Source: Uranotaenia lowii (Eukaryota > Arthropoda > Insecta > Diptera > Culicidae). Taken from it: a stretch of 64,000 nt of DNA. The notes below the pieces were generated by a model. It was not told the origin of the DNA. It was given only the letters and a program-made list of their open reading frames with translations, and searched no databases. Each line of letters starts with the position of its first letter. The first letter of the stretch is position 1. Below, one piece after another: positions 32,501-40,523 of the stretch. The DNA is taken from contig NC_073693.1 in the NCBI RefSeq assembly GCF_029784155.1, positions 184,161,802-184,225,801 of the forward strand. The letters are read 5' to 3'. Position numbers and translations under genes: made by a program.

Positions 32501-35450
32501 AAATATGACTTAGTATATGTATGTCTCAATGTTGAATAATTAAAATATATTTGATTTCGTTTAAGATTTATCTGAAACTGCTATCGGAAATTGAGAAAAT
32601 AAACTGTAAATCCAGTACTGCGAACATTAATAATTTTTTTTTCACAAAAACAATAAATTATTTTTATGAAGAGATTAACCACCGTAATTTTTGTTTGTTA
32701 CTTTGATTTATCGGCCTAGCGGTGAAAAGTGATGTCCTTTTTAGTAGGGACATCTAAAGATTATGAAATTTTTTTTTTTTTTATATATAGATGGATAGAA
32801 GGTTAGAAGAAATGAAAGATGGTGAAAATGAGCGGGTAGAATTTGTCTAGAAGCATTACCATCACATACCAAATTTTTGTTCCTCACGAGCCTACTACTA
32901 TGAAGTGGTAGATACAGATAGAGTTGCATCTACCACCACACATTAGTAGGCTTAGCGTGGTCCGCCCCACAAGCGAGAACTTGTAGTGCGGACGAACAAT
33001 TTAACAATTTAACAAATTATTTTAACTTTTCTTCAACAGAGCTCAATCGGTTCAATGGGAGCTCCTGCAACAGCTGGACGTGGTCCACCACCGGCACCGA
33101 CGAGCGCTAGGCCAGCGCCAGCTATTCCCAACAGACCGGGAGGAGGAGGTGCCCCTCCATTGCCACAGGGAAGACCAACCGGTCAAGCTCTTCCAGCTCC
33201 ACTGATACCATCGTAAGTATACCATGACTTAAGTGTTTTCATAGTAATGTCATATTGAACAATATTTTACCACTCTGCTGTTTAGCTTTGCGTTTTAAGT
33301 ATTTCGTAACTAATAAAGAAAAAAACGTATATTCGTGGTATTGAAGCAAAAAAAAAATGAATAGCATCTGTAAAGCAAGCTTGAGTTACCTATTGAAGAT
33401 TTTAATGAATAGTTTATTTTAAGTTGGTTCATTGTACTTTTTATACTTTCATTATTGCCTTACAAAACTTCAGAAATATGTACAATAAGAGACTTTTCAC
33501 TTTGAAACACAGTAAATAAATTAGATACAAGAAACTATATTTAAAGAAATTAAATATAATCTTAAGTTTTTTTTTCATATCTTAAAACACGCATTCCTAC
33601 ATAAAAAAAAATAGTTCAACAAAGTTTAAATGATAAGGTCAATGATGAAATATAAATCGAATACTTAGGTAGATTCCATATGTATCTTTAGGATGGCTAG
33701 TGCTCATATAAACGTTTCCAAATAATCCCTTTCCTATTATTTTGTAGTTTGACAAAAGGTCGGCCAAACTTGTTCAACTGTTTTTTTTTTTTCAAAATTG
33801 ACAATTTTGATTGGCCTTGCCGTTGAGCTATTTTTGAGTTCCTCAGGGGTATATGCAGAAACTTAAGCGTATTTCTTTTTTGAATATTCAAAATGATCCT
33901 TCAACAAACTTGGATATTTTTCTAATGTTTTCAATTTCCCATTACATCCACAGGAGGCGTTAAAAAGCAAAATATTTACAATATGATATTAACGTTGCGG
34001 CTCTAAAATACTTTCTATCCGAAATATCTGTTGTGCAAACCATGTCCTACTATTAGTCGTTTCAAATTTATATTGTACAGTATCAATTAGCAAGTAATGA
34101 CGTTGCAATGTAGAGGAATGATAGAATTTGCTGTGATGTTTTATGAACCACAACCGTCGAGCAATATCTAAAACTTAAATGATATGTATTCCTAGAATTC
34201 ATACTATTTAATCCTAATCGAAGTAACAAACAACACACAGAATTGACAAAAATTATAAAAACTTAAAAAGATCAATTATCAAACGTTTACAAATGTATTG
34301 AATAGAAATTTCTAGGACTGAAGAGATTTTGTTGGTAGAAGTCGTTTAAGAAGCGATAGAATTATATCATTGCTACACATTATCCAGATGCAACGAAAGA
34401 ATTTAGAGAATTCAATGTCCTCTGCTTTACACGTTCCAATTATCTGTCAATTGTTGTTGGAAAGTGAAGATCAAGCTATATGAGCACATTTTGGAACAAA
34501 CTGATAAAACAGGCATTGTGGTACACGAATACATTGATAATTTTCCAAGAACCAACCTCATTATCTGTGATTATATTGTTTTGGATCATTCCAATTTTCT
34601 ACACACATACACACACAAAATATTAATTTTCAGTTTACAATTGAGTCACAAACAAAATCATTAAATAAATCTTTGACGCCGATGAGGACTAGAGATTTTT
34701 TATAATGTTCATTCTTTTAAATTTTCATCTACAATTTTGAGTTGAAACAATGATGTATAGGTTCATCAAACTAACAGCTTTCGCACCAGGATAAGGCTAT
34801 ATGAACATGCTAAAGATAGTTTAATTATATATAAATGTTATTCCCTATAACAAATGAGAAAGGGAAAATGATATTGTAATTGAAAACCGCAAACTGTGCG
34901 ATTATTTCCATTGCAATTAGTGAGCACCCAATAAGTTTCCAATACCAATCATACCACGTTGCATTTAGAAAGACTATTATAAAATAATTTTATCCAAAAG
35001 TGTTCTTAATATAAAGCACGCATTTTACTGGTAAAATAGCATTGATCAGTTGTAGAGAATAGACAAAATATTACTTTATCCAAAAAAAAAAAAAAAAAAA
35101 AAAACAACCGATGTGCTCGATAGATGCTGCAAATAATTATGTTATATATATATACTAATGAAACATACTTAAGCTTGACGGTAGAGTGGTTCAAATTTTG
35201 TTCGTATGTATTAATTTGTGATCCCGAACAACCTTGTTAAGTTGACACTAATTTATGTTTGTATTTGTGAATCATTTCAATATAATTTTTTTTCGAAAAA
35301 AAAAACAATAGTCGACCGGGAGGAGCTGGCTCCGTTGCACAAGCTATACCGCCAAATATGAGACAGCAGATTAATCAGCAGGTTGGTCAAGCTGTCACCA
35401 ATGCTGCGATGAATGAACTATCAAATGTGTTTGCCAGCAGATTCAAATAA
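11424..35450 (+). CDS. shi: Dynamin GTPase (shibire orthologue), 14 coding exons
   Basis: The spliced product is 883 aa, close to the fly protein. Exons: 11424-11569, 21387-21460, 21608-21757, 21821-22427, 22496-22841, 22920-23077, 23534-23640, 23705-23892, 23956-24072, 31754-31969, 32043-32136, 32203-32339, 33040-33212, 35312-35450. Every junction is GT-AG and in phase. The GTPase domain has GGQSAGKSS (33-41), DLPG (131-134) and TKLD (200-203). Stalk, a PH domain (about 515-625), a GTPase effector domain (about 645-740) and a proline-rich tail with [11 protein letters not shown] follow. Dynamin polymerises at the necks of coated pits and cuts off vesicles in endocytosis and synaptic vesicle recycling. 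No disabling change is seen. Introns 1 and 9 are swollen by transposons. A 15-nt optional exon is possible at 24477. Confidence 0.95.
11570..12642. other. Dynamin intron 1, left part, nothing recognised
   Basis: Very AT-rich intron sequence. No repeat boundary or open frame of note is seen. Confidence 0.5.
12648..12789 (-). repeat. 3' LTR of the non-autonomous LTR element
   Basis: 142 bp, no difference seen from the copy at 14597-14738. It contains AATAAAGG in the minus strand as a possible polyadenylation signal. Confidence 0.85.
14020..14435. repeat. Minisatellite built on CTCCTTTGAG
   Basis: About eighteen copies of CTCCTTTGAG or a one-base variant, spaced 20-30 bp, arranged in a higher-order unit (GTCTCCTTTGAGAC, then TTTTAGCTCTCCTTTGAGGC, then a TATTTAACATCTCC-type copy) repeated at about 14210 and 14330. 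Each GTCTC...GAGAC unit is a short hairpin. It lies inside the non-autonomous LTR element near its 5' side. Confidence 0.85.
14597..14738 (-). repeat. 5' LTR of the non-autonomous LTR element
   Basis: 142 bp partner of 12648-12789. It is followed on the minus strand by the candidate primer binding site. Confidence 0.85.
14744..15631. other. Dynamin intron 1, nothing recognised
   Basis: AT-rich intronic sequence with no supported gene or repeat boundary. Confidence 0.45.
15632..15790. repeat. Inverted repeat with arms of about 60 bp
   Basis: Left arm about 15640-15693 and right arm about 15724-15775 are near-complements (TTGGTGCACAACCGGT and GAAAACGAATA blocks). The spacer contains a T9 run. 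The right arm continues as an open frame reading [19 protein letters not shown] to about 15835. This could be a small foldback element or an inverted duplicate of an unknown exon. Confidence 0.6.
15791..16021. other. Intronic, nothing recognised
   Basis: Short AT-rich gap between the inverted repeat and the LINE 3' tail. Confidence 0.4.
16298..19303 (-). CDS. LINE ORF2: apurinic-type endonuclease plus reverse transcriptase
   Basis: An uninterrupted 1001-codon frame. The N-terminal third is an exonuclease-endonuclease-phosphatase fold ([48 protein letters not shown]). The centre is reverse transcriptase ([42 protein letters not shown], and the FADD active site near 17150). The C-terminus is typical of CR1/L2 elements ([31 protein letters not shown]). 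It nicks target DNA and primes reverse transcription. Motifs and frame are intact, so the insertion is probably young. The exact clade needs a tree. Confidence 0.88.
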   Translation of the reverse strand: MINSDSFLNSFHDFDSILLNNNKYFSSVDDYCNDLKTDSFLSIIQINARSISNIDRFDNFKLSINKLGHKPDIIIIGETWIKNTLTQLYQIDGYNSIFSCRSRGVGGGLAIYVSKNINFEVIESDECICDISSFHFIQIKISLNKFQPLLVSCYYRPPNDYTFNRFLQHLENNLNSANNYPHLVLGDINIDTLHSSDKLNDYCNTLMCYGFVVSNIFITRPSSKTLLDHVCYNLLDKLPIFNDTIFNSESDHNFIYTHFPLTLDRQHKEKFKYKTDFQRMNQLLTMRFSPAYMSHFEEPNQFYDYFSTTVLKTLHECTKKLKIKSSSEKLTPWMSDQLLKLINWNKNVRDKRRKCLKKGKSVDHLNVKIHDLDNRIKIYSQTLKQNYYTNKFANSKNSKETWKNINEVLGRVAKSSLVNEIHDLDSNTIITNKQLISNEFNKYFSSIGHIMASKHTSNSTDSINKYNTLNFNSSTIFLEPTDEMEITSLIKSFSNNTSAGHDNISVYLLKAIVDVISPVLSNIFNLCIQNGIYPTNLKIAKVTPVYKSGNPSLCNNYRPISVLPTINKVFEKILSKRLISFLNNNSFFYSMQYGFREKSSTTNAVIELTNSIQLSLDKKENVLGLFLDLSKAFDTVNRDILLEKLFSAGVRGTALDLFKSYLTNRSQYVSLNTHRSSTLSINIGVPQGSVLGPLFFIIYLNDMALLPLKGELRLFADDSSTFYHSDSHTTNDLNVCSDLTLLSDYFRINKLTLNLDKSNILSFKSSFRSLSNSLLITKSTFPSVKVVKECKYLGIILDEHLSWNQHISHLLSKLNRVTGIVCKIRRRVPTDVLIAIYHSLFHSLLTYLVSTWGNACNSQINKVQITQNRILRLIYNLPARSHTADLYNSNNNIIPVRGLYLIQICSFIFQSLTQSTHCNITFNRTNHQYLTRNRNLIDRPTIVSTIGERSLSFRGVKFFNYFEERCGPFNNNVQLKKQLKIFLLQTHLVSTLLKSYDILTL
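19353..19562 (-). pseudogene. C-terminal end of LINE ORF1
   Basis: A 69-codon open end ([20 protein letters not shown] to [12 protein letters not shown] at 19353-19355) lies 49 bases upstream of ORF2 on the same strand. A TGA at 19563-19565 closes it upstream. This fits a 5'-truncated ORF1; the family of the product is unclear. Confidence 0.55.
19566..20540. other. Intronic, TGTCCGG/CCGGACA words on both strands
   Basis: CCGGACA occurs near 19660, a CGGACA near 19690, and TGTCCGG near 20027 and 20197 in the opposite orientation, with ATAGAC/GTCTATG beside them. This may be the worn ends of an inverted-repeat element. No open frame is supported. Confidence 0.35.
20545..21187 (-). pseudogene. 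5'-truncated I-clade-like LINE fragment
   Basis: On the minus strand the frame from about 21187 reads [20 protein letters not shown], then a TGA, then [36 protein letters not shown] and [17 protein letters not shown], the C-terminal region of I-type LINEs. The 3' end is a run of TAA repeats (TTATTATTATT near 20538-20555), as in the I factor. The element is 5'-truncated and non-functional. Confidence 0.75.
21387..21460 (+). CDS. shi: dynamin exon 2
   Basis: Encodes [14 protein letters not shown] (the switch I region with its catalytic threonine) and [10 protein letters not shown]. The acceptor is TTTTCAG and the donor GTAAGT. Confidence 0.95.
21608..21757 (+). CDS. shi: dynamin exon 3
   Basis: Encodes [19 protein letters not shown] through INLRVYSPH of the GTPase domain. 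The acceptor is GAACAG and the donor GTAATA. Confidence 0.95.
21821..22427 (+). CDS. shi: dynamin exon 4
   Basis: The largest exon. It carries the DLPG (G3) and TKLD (G4) motifs and the start of the stalk. The acceptor is TTTCAG at 21815-21820 and the donor GTAAGT. Confidence 0.95.
22496..22841 (+). CDS. shi: dynamin exon 5
   Basis: Middle (stalk) domain from [17 protein letters not shown] to RICTDK. The frame ends on a codon boundary. The donor is GTAGAC. Confidence 0.93.
22920..23077 (+). CDS. shi: dynamin exon 6
   Basis: Encodes [19 protein letters not shown] to [12 protein letters not shown], strongly conserved stalk sequence before the PH domain. The acceptor is TTTCAG and the donor GTAAGT. 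Confidence 0.95.
23534..23640 (+). CDS. shi: dynamin exon 7
   Basis: Linker and start of the PH domain ([16 protein letters not shown]). The acceptor is TTCAAG and the donor GTGAAT. Confidence 0.9.
23705..23892 (+). CDS. shi: dynamin exon 8
   Basis: Core of the phosphoinositide-binding PH domain: [19 protein letters not shown] to [13 protein letters not shown]. The acceptor is GACAG and the donor GTAACT. Confidence 0.95.
23956..24072 (+). CDS. shi: dynamin exon 9
   Basis: End of the PH domain ([27 protein letters not shown]) followed by an acidic linker ending NGEE. It ends on a codon boundary before the 7.7 kb intron. Confidence 0.93.
24140..24362. mobile_element. 223-bp MITE in dynamin intron 9
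   Basis: Terminal inverted repeats TGGGACTTA and TAAGTCCCA continue inward with imperfect complementarity (AGTCACGTGACGTG against CGTGTCACGTCACTCG). Confidence 0.65.
24477..24491 (+). other. shi: Candidate 15-nt optional microexon of dynamin
   Basis: TCTGAAGGAACTGAG lies between CAACAG and GTTTGT and would add SEGTE in frame exactly at the linker junction (NGEE, then DNSSEVGQ). Both neighbouring exons end or begin on codon boundaries, so inclusion or skipping keeps the frame. The donor is weak and there is no transcript evidence here. Confidence 0.4.
24496..26034. other. Dynamin intron 9, nothing recognised apart from the GAA run
   Basis: AT-rich intronic sequence; no repeat boundary or coding frame is supported. 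Confidence 0.4.
24961..25005. repeat. (GAA)n microsatellite
   Basis: About 15 uninterrupted AGA/GAA units. Confidence 0.95.
26035..26348. repeat. Truncated copy of a TTAA-flanked MITE
   Basis: It begins TTAA then GCACTGATCACACTGACATG and matches 28698-29046 over about 310 bases (CCGACGGCAGGTGGCGAACC and TCAAATCGATCGATGCGCAC blocks are shared). The right terminal repeat is missing after GTGTCCAG. Confidence 0.75.
26349..27124. other. Intronic, nothing recognised
   Basis: No supported gene. Part near 27030-27124 is the 3' end of the adjacent RTE-like fragment, because it recurs inverted at 30838-30950. Confidence 0.4.
27401..28353. mobile_element. 953-bp hAT-type non-autonomous element with 8-bp duplication
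   Basis: CCTCCGAC flanks both sides (27393-27400 and 28354-28361). The ends are CAGGGTTGG and CCACCCATG, short hAT-like inverted repeats. Removing it restores the LINE order. It contains a nested copy of the AATCAGGAC MITE at about 27750-28075. Confidence 0.75.
27750..28075. repeat. Second copy of the AATCAGGAC hAT MITE
   Basis: It shares GGTGGTTTC...TCAAAAATCAG and CATCATCTGAACCGAAGATTA with the MITE at 30195-30662 and lies inside the 27401-28353 element. The ends are less well preserved. Confidence 0.65.
28698..29066. mobile_element. TTAA-flanked MITE (piggyBac-like duplication)
   Basis: TTAA at 28698-28701 and 29063-29066 flank inverted ends CCACTGACCACACTGACTT and AGTCAGTATGGTCAGTGCT. 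Compared with the copy at 26035 it carries an extra T-rich insert near 28986-29017. The TTAA duplication suggests mobilisation by a piggyBac-type transposase; this is an inference. Confidence 0.7.
29468..30145. mobile_element. 678-bp MITE rich in TTCACTTGAA/TTCAAGTGA
   Basis: TA duplications (29466-29467, 30146-30147) flank ends CACCCAAAATAATTTTCAC and a complementary GTGAATTTGGGTTCAGTG. The interior repeats ATTCACTTGAAATTCAAGTG-like palindromes many times. Confidence 0.7.
30195..30662. mobile_element. 468-bp hAT MITE with perfect 8-bp duplication
   Basis: CTTGCTGC flanks both ends (30187-30194 and 30663-30670). The terminal repeats are CAGGGGTGCCAGGTGG and its partner ACACCTGGCAACTCTG. At least seven AATCAGGAC copies sit near the ends, as expected for clustered hAT transposase binding motifs. 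Confidence 0.88.
30838..30950 (+). repeat. RTE-like 3' UTR fragment
   Basis: It matches the reverse complement of 27030-27130 (GGGCTTGGGCCTGCTAAAA, then AATAAA and GGAGTGAAGG-type ends), so a second copy of the same LINE family lies here in plus orientation. Confidence 0.6.
30951..31414. other. Intronic, nothing recognised
   Basis: AT-rich; no supported gene or repeat. Confidence 0.4.
31415..31620. repeat. TTGCTGGAAA-rich MITE, copy 1
   Basis: Alternating TTGCTGG and CCAGCAA words. It aligns with the reverse complement of 54960-55125, including GAACGTTTCCAGCA(A)TATTTTTTGCT at the right end. Confidence 0.65.
31754..31969 (+). CDS. shi: dynamin exon 10
   Basis: Starts [19 protein letters not shown] and covers the first half of the GTPase effector domain ([38 protein letters not shown]). 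The acceptor is TTCTAG and the donor GTGAGA. Confidence 0.95.
32043..32136 (+). CDS. shi: dynamin exon 11
   Basis: Second half of the effector domain: [19 protein letters not shown] through [10 protein letters not shown]. The acceptor is TTGCAG and the donor GTAACA. Confidence 0.95.
32203..32339 (+). CDS. shi: dynamin exon 12
   Basis: Start of the proline-rich region: [19 protein letters not shown], then [17 protein letters not shown]. The acceptor is TTTGTAG and the donor GTAGGT. Confidence 0.95.
32340..32754. other. Dynamin intron 12, left part, nothing recognised
   Basis: AT-rich intronic sequence. Confidence 0.4.
32755..33000 (-). repeat. Interspersed repeat with T-rich (poly-A) end, copy 1
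   Basis: Minus-strand text ends in an A run (32767-32782 on plus is T). The block 32923-33000 (CCACACATTAGTAGGC, CCGCCCCACAAGCG) recurs in reverse at about 55263-55335. It could be a SINE or a LINE 3' end; no tRNA-like promoter was confirmed. Confidence 0.5.
33040..33212 (+). CDS. shi: dynamin exon 13
   Basis: Proline-rich domain with SH3-ligand-like stretches ([20 protein letters not shown]). The acceptor is CAACAG and the donor GTAAGT. Confidence 0.93.
33213..35311. other. Dynamin intron 13, nothing recognised
   Basis: 2.1 kb of AT-rich intron with an A-run at 35082-35104. An alternative 3' exon could hide here, but none can be supported by sequence alone. Confidence 0.4.
35312..35450 (+). 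CDS. shi: dynamin exon 14 and stop
   Basis: Encodes [20 protein letters not shown] and ends [12 protein letters not shown] with TAA at 35448-35450, like the fly long isoform tail. The acceptor follows an A-rich run. Confidence 0.93.
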
Positions 35451-35659
35451 ATCCATTCACAGTTATATGTAAAGTAAAGGAAAAATTGTTTGTAATATAG
35501 GGAATATATCATTAAGTTAGATTAAAATGTTACGATAGATAACAGCAAGTTTATAGTGTCTATAATATTCGTTTAAACATATTCTAACGCTATGAATATA
35601 AAATATGATGTGTAAGATATTCCTTAACCAAGTAAGTCATCCTTAAGCACATTTAGGTT

Positions 35660-35665
35660 AATAAA
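35660..35665 (+). terminator. Probable dynamin polyadenylation signal AATAAA
   Basis: The first AATAAA after the dynamin stop, giving a 3' UTR of about 230 bases. Confidence 0.5.
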
Positions 35666-36003
35666 TACGAATTATTCCCAAGTCTTCTGTTTTAAATCGA
35701 AAGAAATTTACCCATAAATATTGGTGGAACAGTGATCTTTACAATAATTGTTTGTTTTGTCATAATGTGGTCGGAACAAATTTTAATTTCTTCTTATGTC
35801 ACCCTTCCACTCCCTGCTCTTCTTTCAATTTTTCCGAAAATCCAGAAAAGAGAAAAAACCAACACAACGCTACTAAAGATTTGCAAATCCGAGCTTTAGT
35901 AACGTAGCTATCACCGAAATAAAGTGCCCGGATACTAAATGATCATAGCCTTAGAATTTTAATACATGGGCCCCGGAGAGGCGCAAGATGTGGGTTCTCT
36001 TGC
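35666..36003. other. Intergenic, nothing recognised
   Basis: Contains a short hairpin GCGCAAGA...TCTTGCGA at 35981-36005 just before the LINE. Confidence 0.4.
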
Positions 36004-38400
36004 GACTTATTATTTTCCAATTTGACTGATGATTTTTGTGTTGTAGAAGCTTCAGATCCAATTTGGAAAAACGAGGTCTTCCACACTGCTATCGAATTCT
36101 CAATCATATGTCCTGATCAAAAACGTTTACCAGATGATTACGAGTTTATAGAGACGTTTGACTTTTTTCATGCTAACTATAATATGATTAAAACAAAATT
36201 ACAAGTTGTTGATTGGCAAACAATATTCCGAGCTGAAAACTCAACAGACAATCAAGTGGAGATTTTTTACAAAATTCTTGGTAATATTCTCAATGAATAC
36301 GTTCCAACAAAATTAAAGCGACGAACAAATAATAACAAAAATCCGCCATGGTTCACGAAAGAGCTTGTGCATTTAAGAAATAAAAAGCAGAAGGCACATA
36401 AAAACTGGAAAAAGAATCCATCATTAGTCACTAAGTTAGAACACCAAGAAGCCAGTAATCGACTAGCAATACGCTTAAATACTTCTTTCCAAGACTATAA
36501 TATAAAAATTGAGCAAAACATAAAATCGAACCCAAGAAACTTTTTTAGATATGTCAATACAAAATTAAAAAATAATAGTTTTCCATCTCGCATGCACTTT
36601 GGCAGCATAGAAGGTCAAAATTCCGACGAAATTTGTAATCTATTCGCCGACTTTTTCCAAAATGTTTACACTAGTTTTTCCGAGCAAGATCGTGATACTT
36701 CGTTTTTTAGTTATCTCTCTGATTCAACGGTACTTACTGTAGTAGAATCAATTTCCTTTGAAGAAATATGTAAAACCATTTCTTCCTTAGACAGCACTAA
36801 AGGGCCCGGGCCTGATGGAATTCCTCCACTTATTTTAAAAAATCTAGTAAATGAACTGAGTATGCCATTGTTTCTTCTATTTAACTCTTCATTGAAATCA
36901 GGTGTTTTTCCTCAAGTATGGAAAGAATCATTTCTTGTACCCATATTCAAGTCAGGAAAAAAATCTGACATAAACAATTACAGGGGCATAGCCATTTTAT
37001 CGTGCATACCAAAACTTTTCGAAGCTATAGTGAATGCAAAAATATATAACCAAATTAAAACACTCATTACTGAAAAGCAACATGGATTTGTTAAAGGAAG
37101 ATCTACAGCCACTAATTTACTCGAGTTTGTTACCTATAATATTAGCTGTATGGATCGCGGTAATTCTGTACAGGCTTTATACACGGACTTCAGTAAAGCT
37201 TTTGACAGAATTGACATCCCCATGTTAATTTTTAAATTAAATAAACAGGGTTTCAGTTCACACCTACTGAAATGGATAAGGTCCTATTTAACGAACCGCT
37301 CACAAGTTGTTAGATTTAATGGTTCACTTTCAAAAAGTATCTCCGTTACTTCTGGTGTGCCTCAAGGCTCCCATCTCGGCCCCTTATTATTTATTTTATA
37401 CGTAAATGATATAACTTGTCTTCTCAAGCAGTCAAATGTGCTAATTTATGCTGATGATATGAAACTTTATATGAAAGTGAATAGCGAAGAAGACTTTAGA
37501 ATCTTTCAAAACGAAGTTAATGTATTTAACAAATGGTGCACTAAAAGTCTGCTCAAACTTAACGTGGCAAAATGTTCAAATATTGTATTTACCAGAAGAA
37601 AATGTCAGTCATATGAAATTGTCAAATTGGGAGATGATCCTGTCGAGAGAGTCAACAAGATTAGAGACCTTGGAGTTATATTGGACTCAAAACTTACCTT
37701 TGTAGATCACTATAACTCAATAATCCAGAAATCAAACGGTATGTTAGCATTTATAAAACGTTTCAGTTATAATTTTAAAGACCCATACACAATAAAAACA
37801 TTGTACACAGCTTATGTTAGATCTATTCTTGAGTATTGTAGCGTTGTGTGGTCGCCTTTTCAAATTTTACATAAAAACCGTTTGGAATCAGTCCAGAAAC
37901 AATTTGTTCTATTCGCTTTACGAAATTTAGGATGGTCTCAGAACCAATTACCTAGCTATGAATCACGTTGCCTGCTTATAAACATGGAAACATTAAGTGT
38001 AAGAAGAGAGTTTGCTGCAATCTGTTTTGTAAACGATATAATTAATCAGCGCGTTCAGTCTGCTTATCTACTAAATCAATTAAACTTTTATTGTCCTTGC
38101 CGTCATTTAAGAACAAGAAATCTTTTCATTATAACCTCTACTCGAACTGATTATGGAAAATATAGTCCTGTTAATTGTTTAATGTATAGTTATAATAAAC
38201 ATTATGAGAATATAGACTTAACTATGTCAAAACAGCAGCTGAAAAAAGGTTTTTACGGTAACAGGCACCGAAGAACCTGACTTTGTAAATGTAAAGAAAA
38301 ATTATTATTATTAAGCTTATTTGAACATTGTAATCTCTAGGTTTAAGTTATTATATATATGTAGCCTACACTGTTTGGCGGAATAAATAAATAAATAAAA
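36004..38400 (+). mobile_element. 5'-truncated LINE with intact reverse transcriptase
   Basis: It starts inside the last part of an endonuclease domain and ends with an AATAAATAAATAAATAAAA tail at about 38382-38400. The coding frame is open throughout. No target duplication was found. Confidence 0.8.
36022..38277 (+). pseudogene. LINE reverse transcriptase, endonuclease mostly lost
   Basis: About 752 codons are open without an ATG start. The first codons (VFHTAIEFSI) resemble the C-terminal end of an LINE endonuclease. A spacer, then reverse transcriptase motifs follow: STKGPGPDGIPPLIL, NYRGIAILSCIPKLFE, YTDFSKAFDRID, GVPQGSHLGPLLFILY, and the YADD box near 37450. The C-terminal part (YVRSILEYCSVVWSPF, LFALRNLGW) is typical of jockey/CR1-superfamily elements; I cannot assign the clade. 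Copying ability is lost through 5' truncation, not mutation. Confidence 0.8.
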
Positions 38401-38401
38401 C

Positions 38402-39553
38402 ATTCATAAGGAGGTCAAGGACAAGCTTGTGAAGGCTATGGCTCTTTTTACAGAGGCAAACAAAGCAGTCCTAGAGATGGTAAGAGCGCTAAATGGCAGC
38501 GCTACTAGCAGAGGAACAGAGGCGGAGAAACCCTCTAAGGCGAATGTCAGTCGCCCGAAACGGATCGATGCCTTCGTTCAAACGGTGAGGAATGAGCTTA
38601 TTACTCCGAGAAGCTCTAAGAGTGTAAAGAGGAAACGAGGGTCGCCCGGTGATCCAAGACCTGGCACCCTAAAGAAGAGGGCCCGAGACCCGATGGTTCG
38701 ACAGAACCCTGGCCAACTGAAAGGCAAGGACGACAGACCCAATGAGGGAGCGTCCTCCGAATGGCAAACAGTGACGCGTAAACACCGTAAGGAGAGAGCT
38801 ACGAAAGCAAACCCCAAGCCCAAAAAGCAGCGAAGCCGCGTAAGGGAAAAAGGTGAAGCTATCGTAGTTAAGGCGCCAGAGGGTACGTACGCGGACGTGC
38901 TTCGTCAGATGCGGACCGACGACAAGCTTGCTGGACTAGGTGAAAACGTGAGGAGGATCCGTCGTACTCGTTCCGGTGAGATGATCCTCGAGTTGAAACG
39001 AAGTTCAGCAACAAAGAGTGCATCCTTCAAGGTGCTGGCGGAGGAAGTTCTAGGCGAGAAGGCGGAGGTGCGTGCGCTATGTCACGAAGTTACCATCCGT
39101 ATCAAAAACCTCGACGAAATAACGACAGAAGATGAAGTCAGGACAACGCTAGTTGACCAGTGTAAGATCGGCGAAGATCAGATCTCTATCCGATTGAGAC
39201 AGGGTCCTCCTAGATCCGGAACACAGGTTGCGATTGTGAGGCTTCCGGTGGTAGCAGCCAACGCAGCACTCGAGTGCAGGCGGCTAAAAGTGGGATGGTC
39301 AGTTTGTCAGATAACCATCTCCCAGCAACCAGAGGTATGCTTTCGATGCATGGAGTACGGCCACAAGTCGTTTGACTGCAAGGGAGTTGACAGACGAGGA
39401 TTATGCTGGGGGTGCGGAGAATCCGGCCACATAGCGACTAGCTGCAGTAAGCCGGTGAAGTGTCTTATCTGCACTGGTGACCATGTAACTGGCAACCCAA
39501 GGTGCTCTGCCTACCAAAAGGCGCTAGCAGCGATACGAAGGGCTTGGAAGTAA
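38402..39553 (+). CDS. R1-like LINE ORF1 (Gag-like), 5'-truncated
   Basis: The frame is open from 38402 (HKEVKDKLVKAMALFTEAN), upstream of any ATG (first ATG 38438), so the true N-terminus is missing. The basic, low-complexity N-terminal half is followed by the C-terminal domain with three CCHC knuckles: CFRCMEYGHKSFDC, CWGCGESGHIATSC and CLICTGDHVTGNPRC. This is the layout of R1-group ORF1 proteins, which bind element RNA. The next frame overlaps its end in the -1 register. Confidence 0.8.
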   Translation: MHKEVKDKLVKAMALFTEANKAVLEMVRALNGSATSRGTEAEKPSKANVSRPKRIDAFVQTVRNELITPRSSKSVKRKRGSPGDPRPGTLKKRARDPMVRQNPGQLKGKDDRPNEGASSEWQTVTRKHRKERATKANPKPKKQRSRVREKGEAIVVKAPEGTYADVLRQMRTDDKLAGLGENVRRIRRTRSGEMILELKRSSATKSASFKVLAEEVLGEKAEVRALCHEVTIRIKNLDEITTEDEVRTTLVDQCKIGEDQISIRLRQGPPRSGTQVAIVRLPVVAANAALECRRLKVGWSVCQITISQQPEVCFRCMEYGHKSFDCKGVDRRGLCWGCGESGHIATSCSKPVKCLICTGDHVTGNPRCSAYQKALAAIRRAWK

Positions 39554-39723
39554 TCCAAATCAACCTCAACCACTGTCACGAAGCACAACAGCTTCTGCGA
39601 CAGATGGCGGTGGAAGAGAAGCTAGACATTGCGTTAGTAGCAGACCCCTATTTAAGGGCCCTGAATGGCACAAATTGGGTGACCGATAGTGCCAAACTGG
39701 CCGCAATAGGGGTGGCAGGAAAG
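39502..39723 (+). pseudogene. Start of R1-like LINE ORF2 (endonuclease), cut by a CA array
   Basis: The frame overlaps ORF1 and reads IQINLNHCHEAQQLLRQMA, EKLDIALVADPY and NGTNWVTDSAKLA, the N-terminus of an R1-type endonuclease. After GVAGK it enters a CA repeat at about 39724, and no further ORF2 sequence is found. A 3'-truncated LINE is unusual. Confidence 0.75.
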
Positions 39724-40040
<317 letters not shown>

Positions 40041-40523
40041 CATTTGGCGCTACTCCATGTAGGATAGTTTTGACCAGCAATTAATTCCAATTTAATGATA
40101 ACTAAAATATAAAAGATATTAAAACACTTACTGCAAACAGCTGTTGTCTTTTTTGTTTCACCAACCGGTTTTGCTCCTCGATTGACTGGCGAAAATTTGT
40201 CAATATATCTATTTAAAACTACACCTCTTGAAGCGTACTCGGAGTGCTTTCAAAATGTGTAGTATTGACCCGTTATTTGACAGATCATGGAGGTTCGAAA
40301 TAATGGGTCAATTTTACATCTTCTTTTGGAACCGCCAAATGAGTGGGCTGGTCAACGCATGAGTTATCAGAAAATTAAATAAAGAATAACCATTGCATTG
40401 ATTAGTTTTCGTTTGTCGTGTATGACTCGTCGGCTGTTTTGAGAGCCAGCGGTGGTGATGGTGGTGATTTTGAAGAAATTCTTAGTTCGTTTTGCTCCTT
40501 CCACTCAATAAGATATAGGAATC
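40041..40523. other. Upstream region of MANF
   Basis: Non-coding. It holds the presumed promoter and 5' leader; no specific element is identified. Confidence 0.4.

Noticed and set aside
36004..39723. Treating the RT frame and the CCHC frame as one LINE
   Set aside because: The order would be reversed (RT before Gag), a 3' tail separates them, and the CCHC frame is followed by its own endonuclease start.
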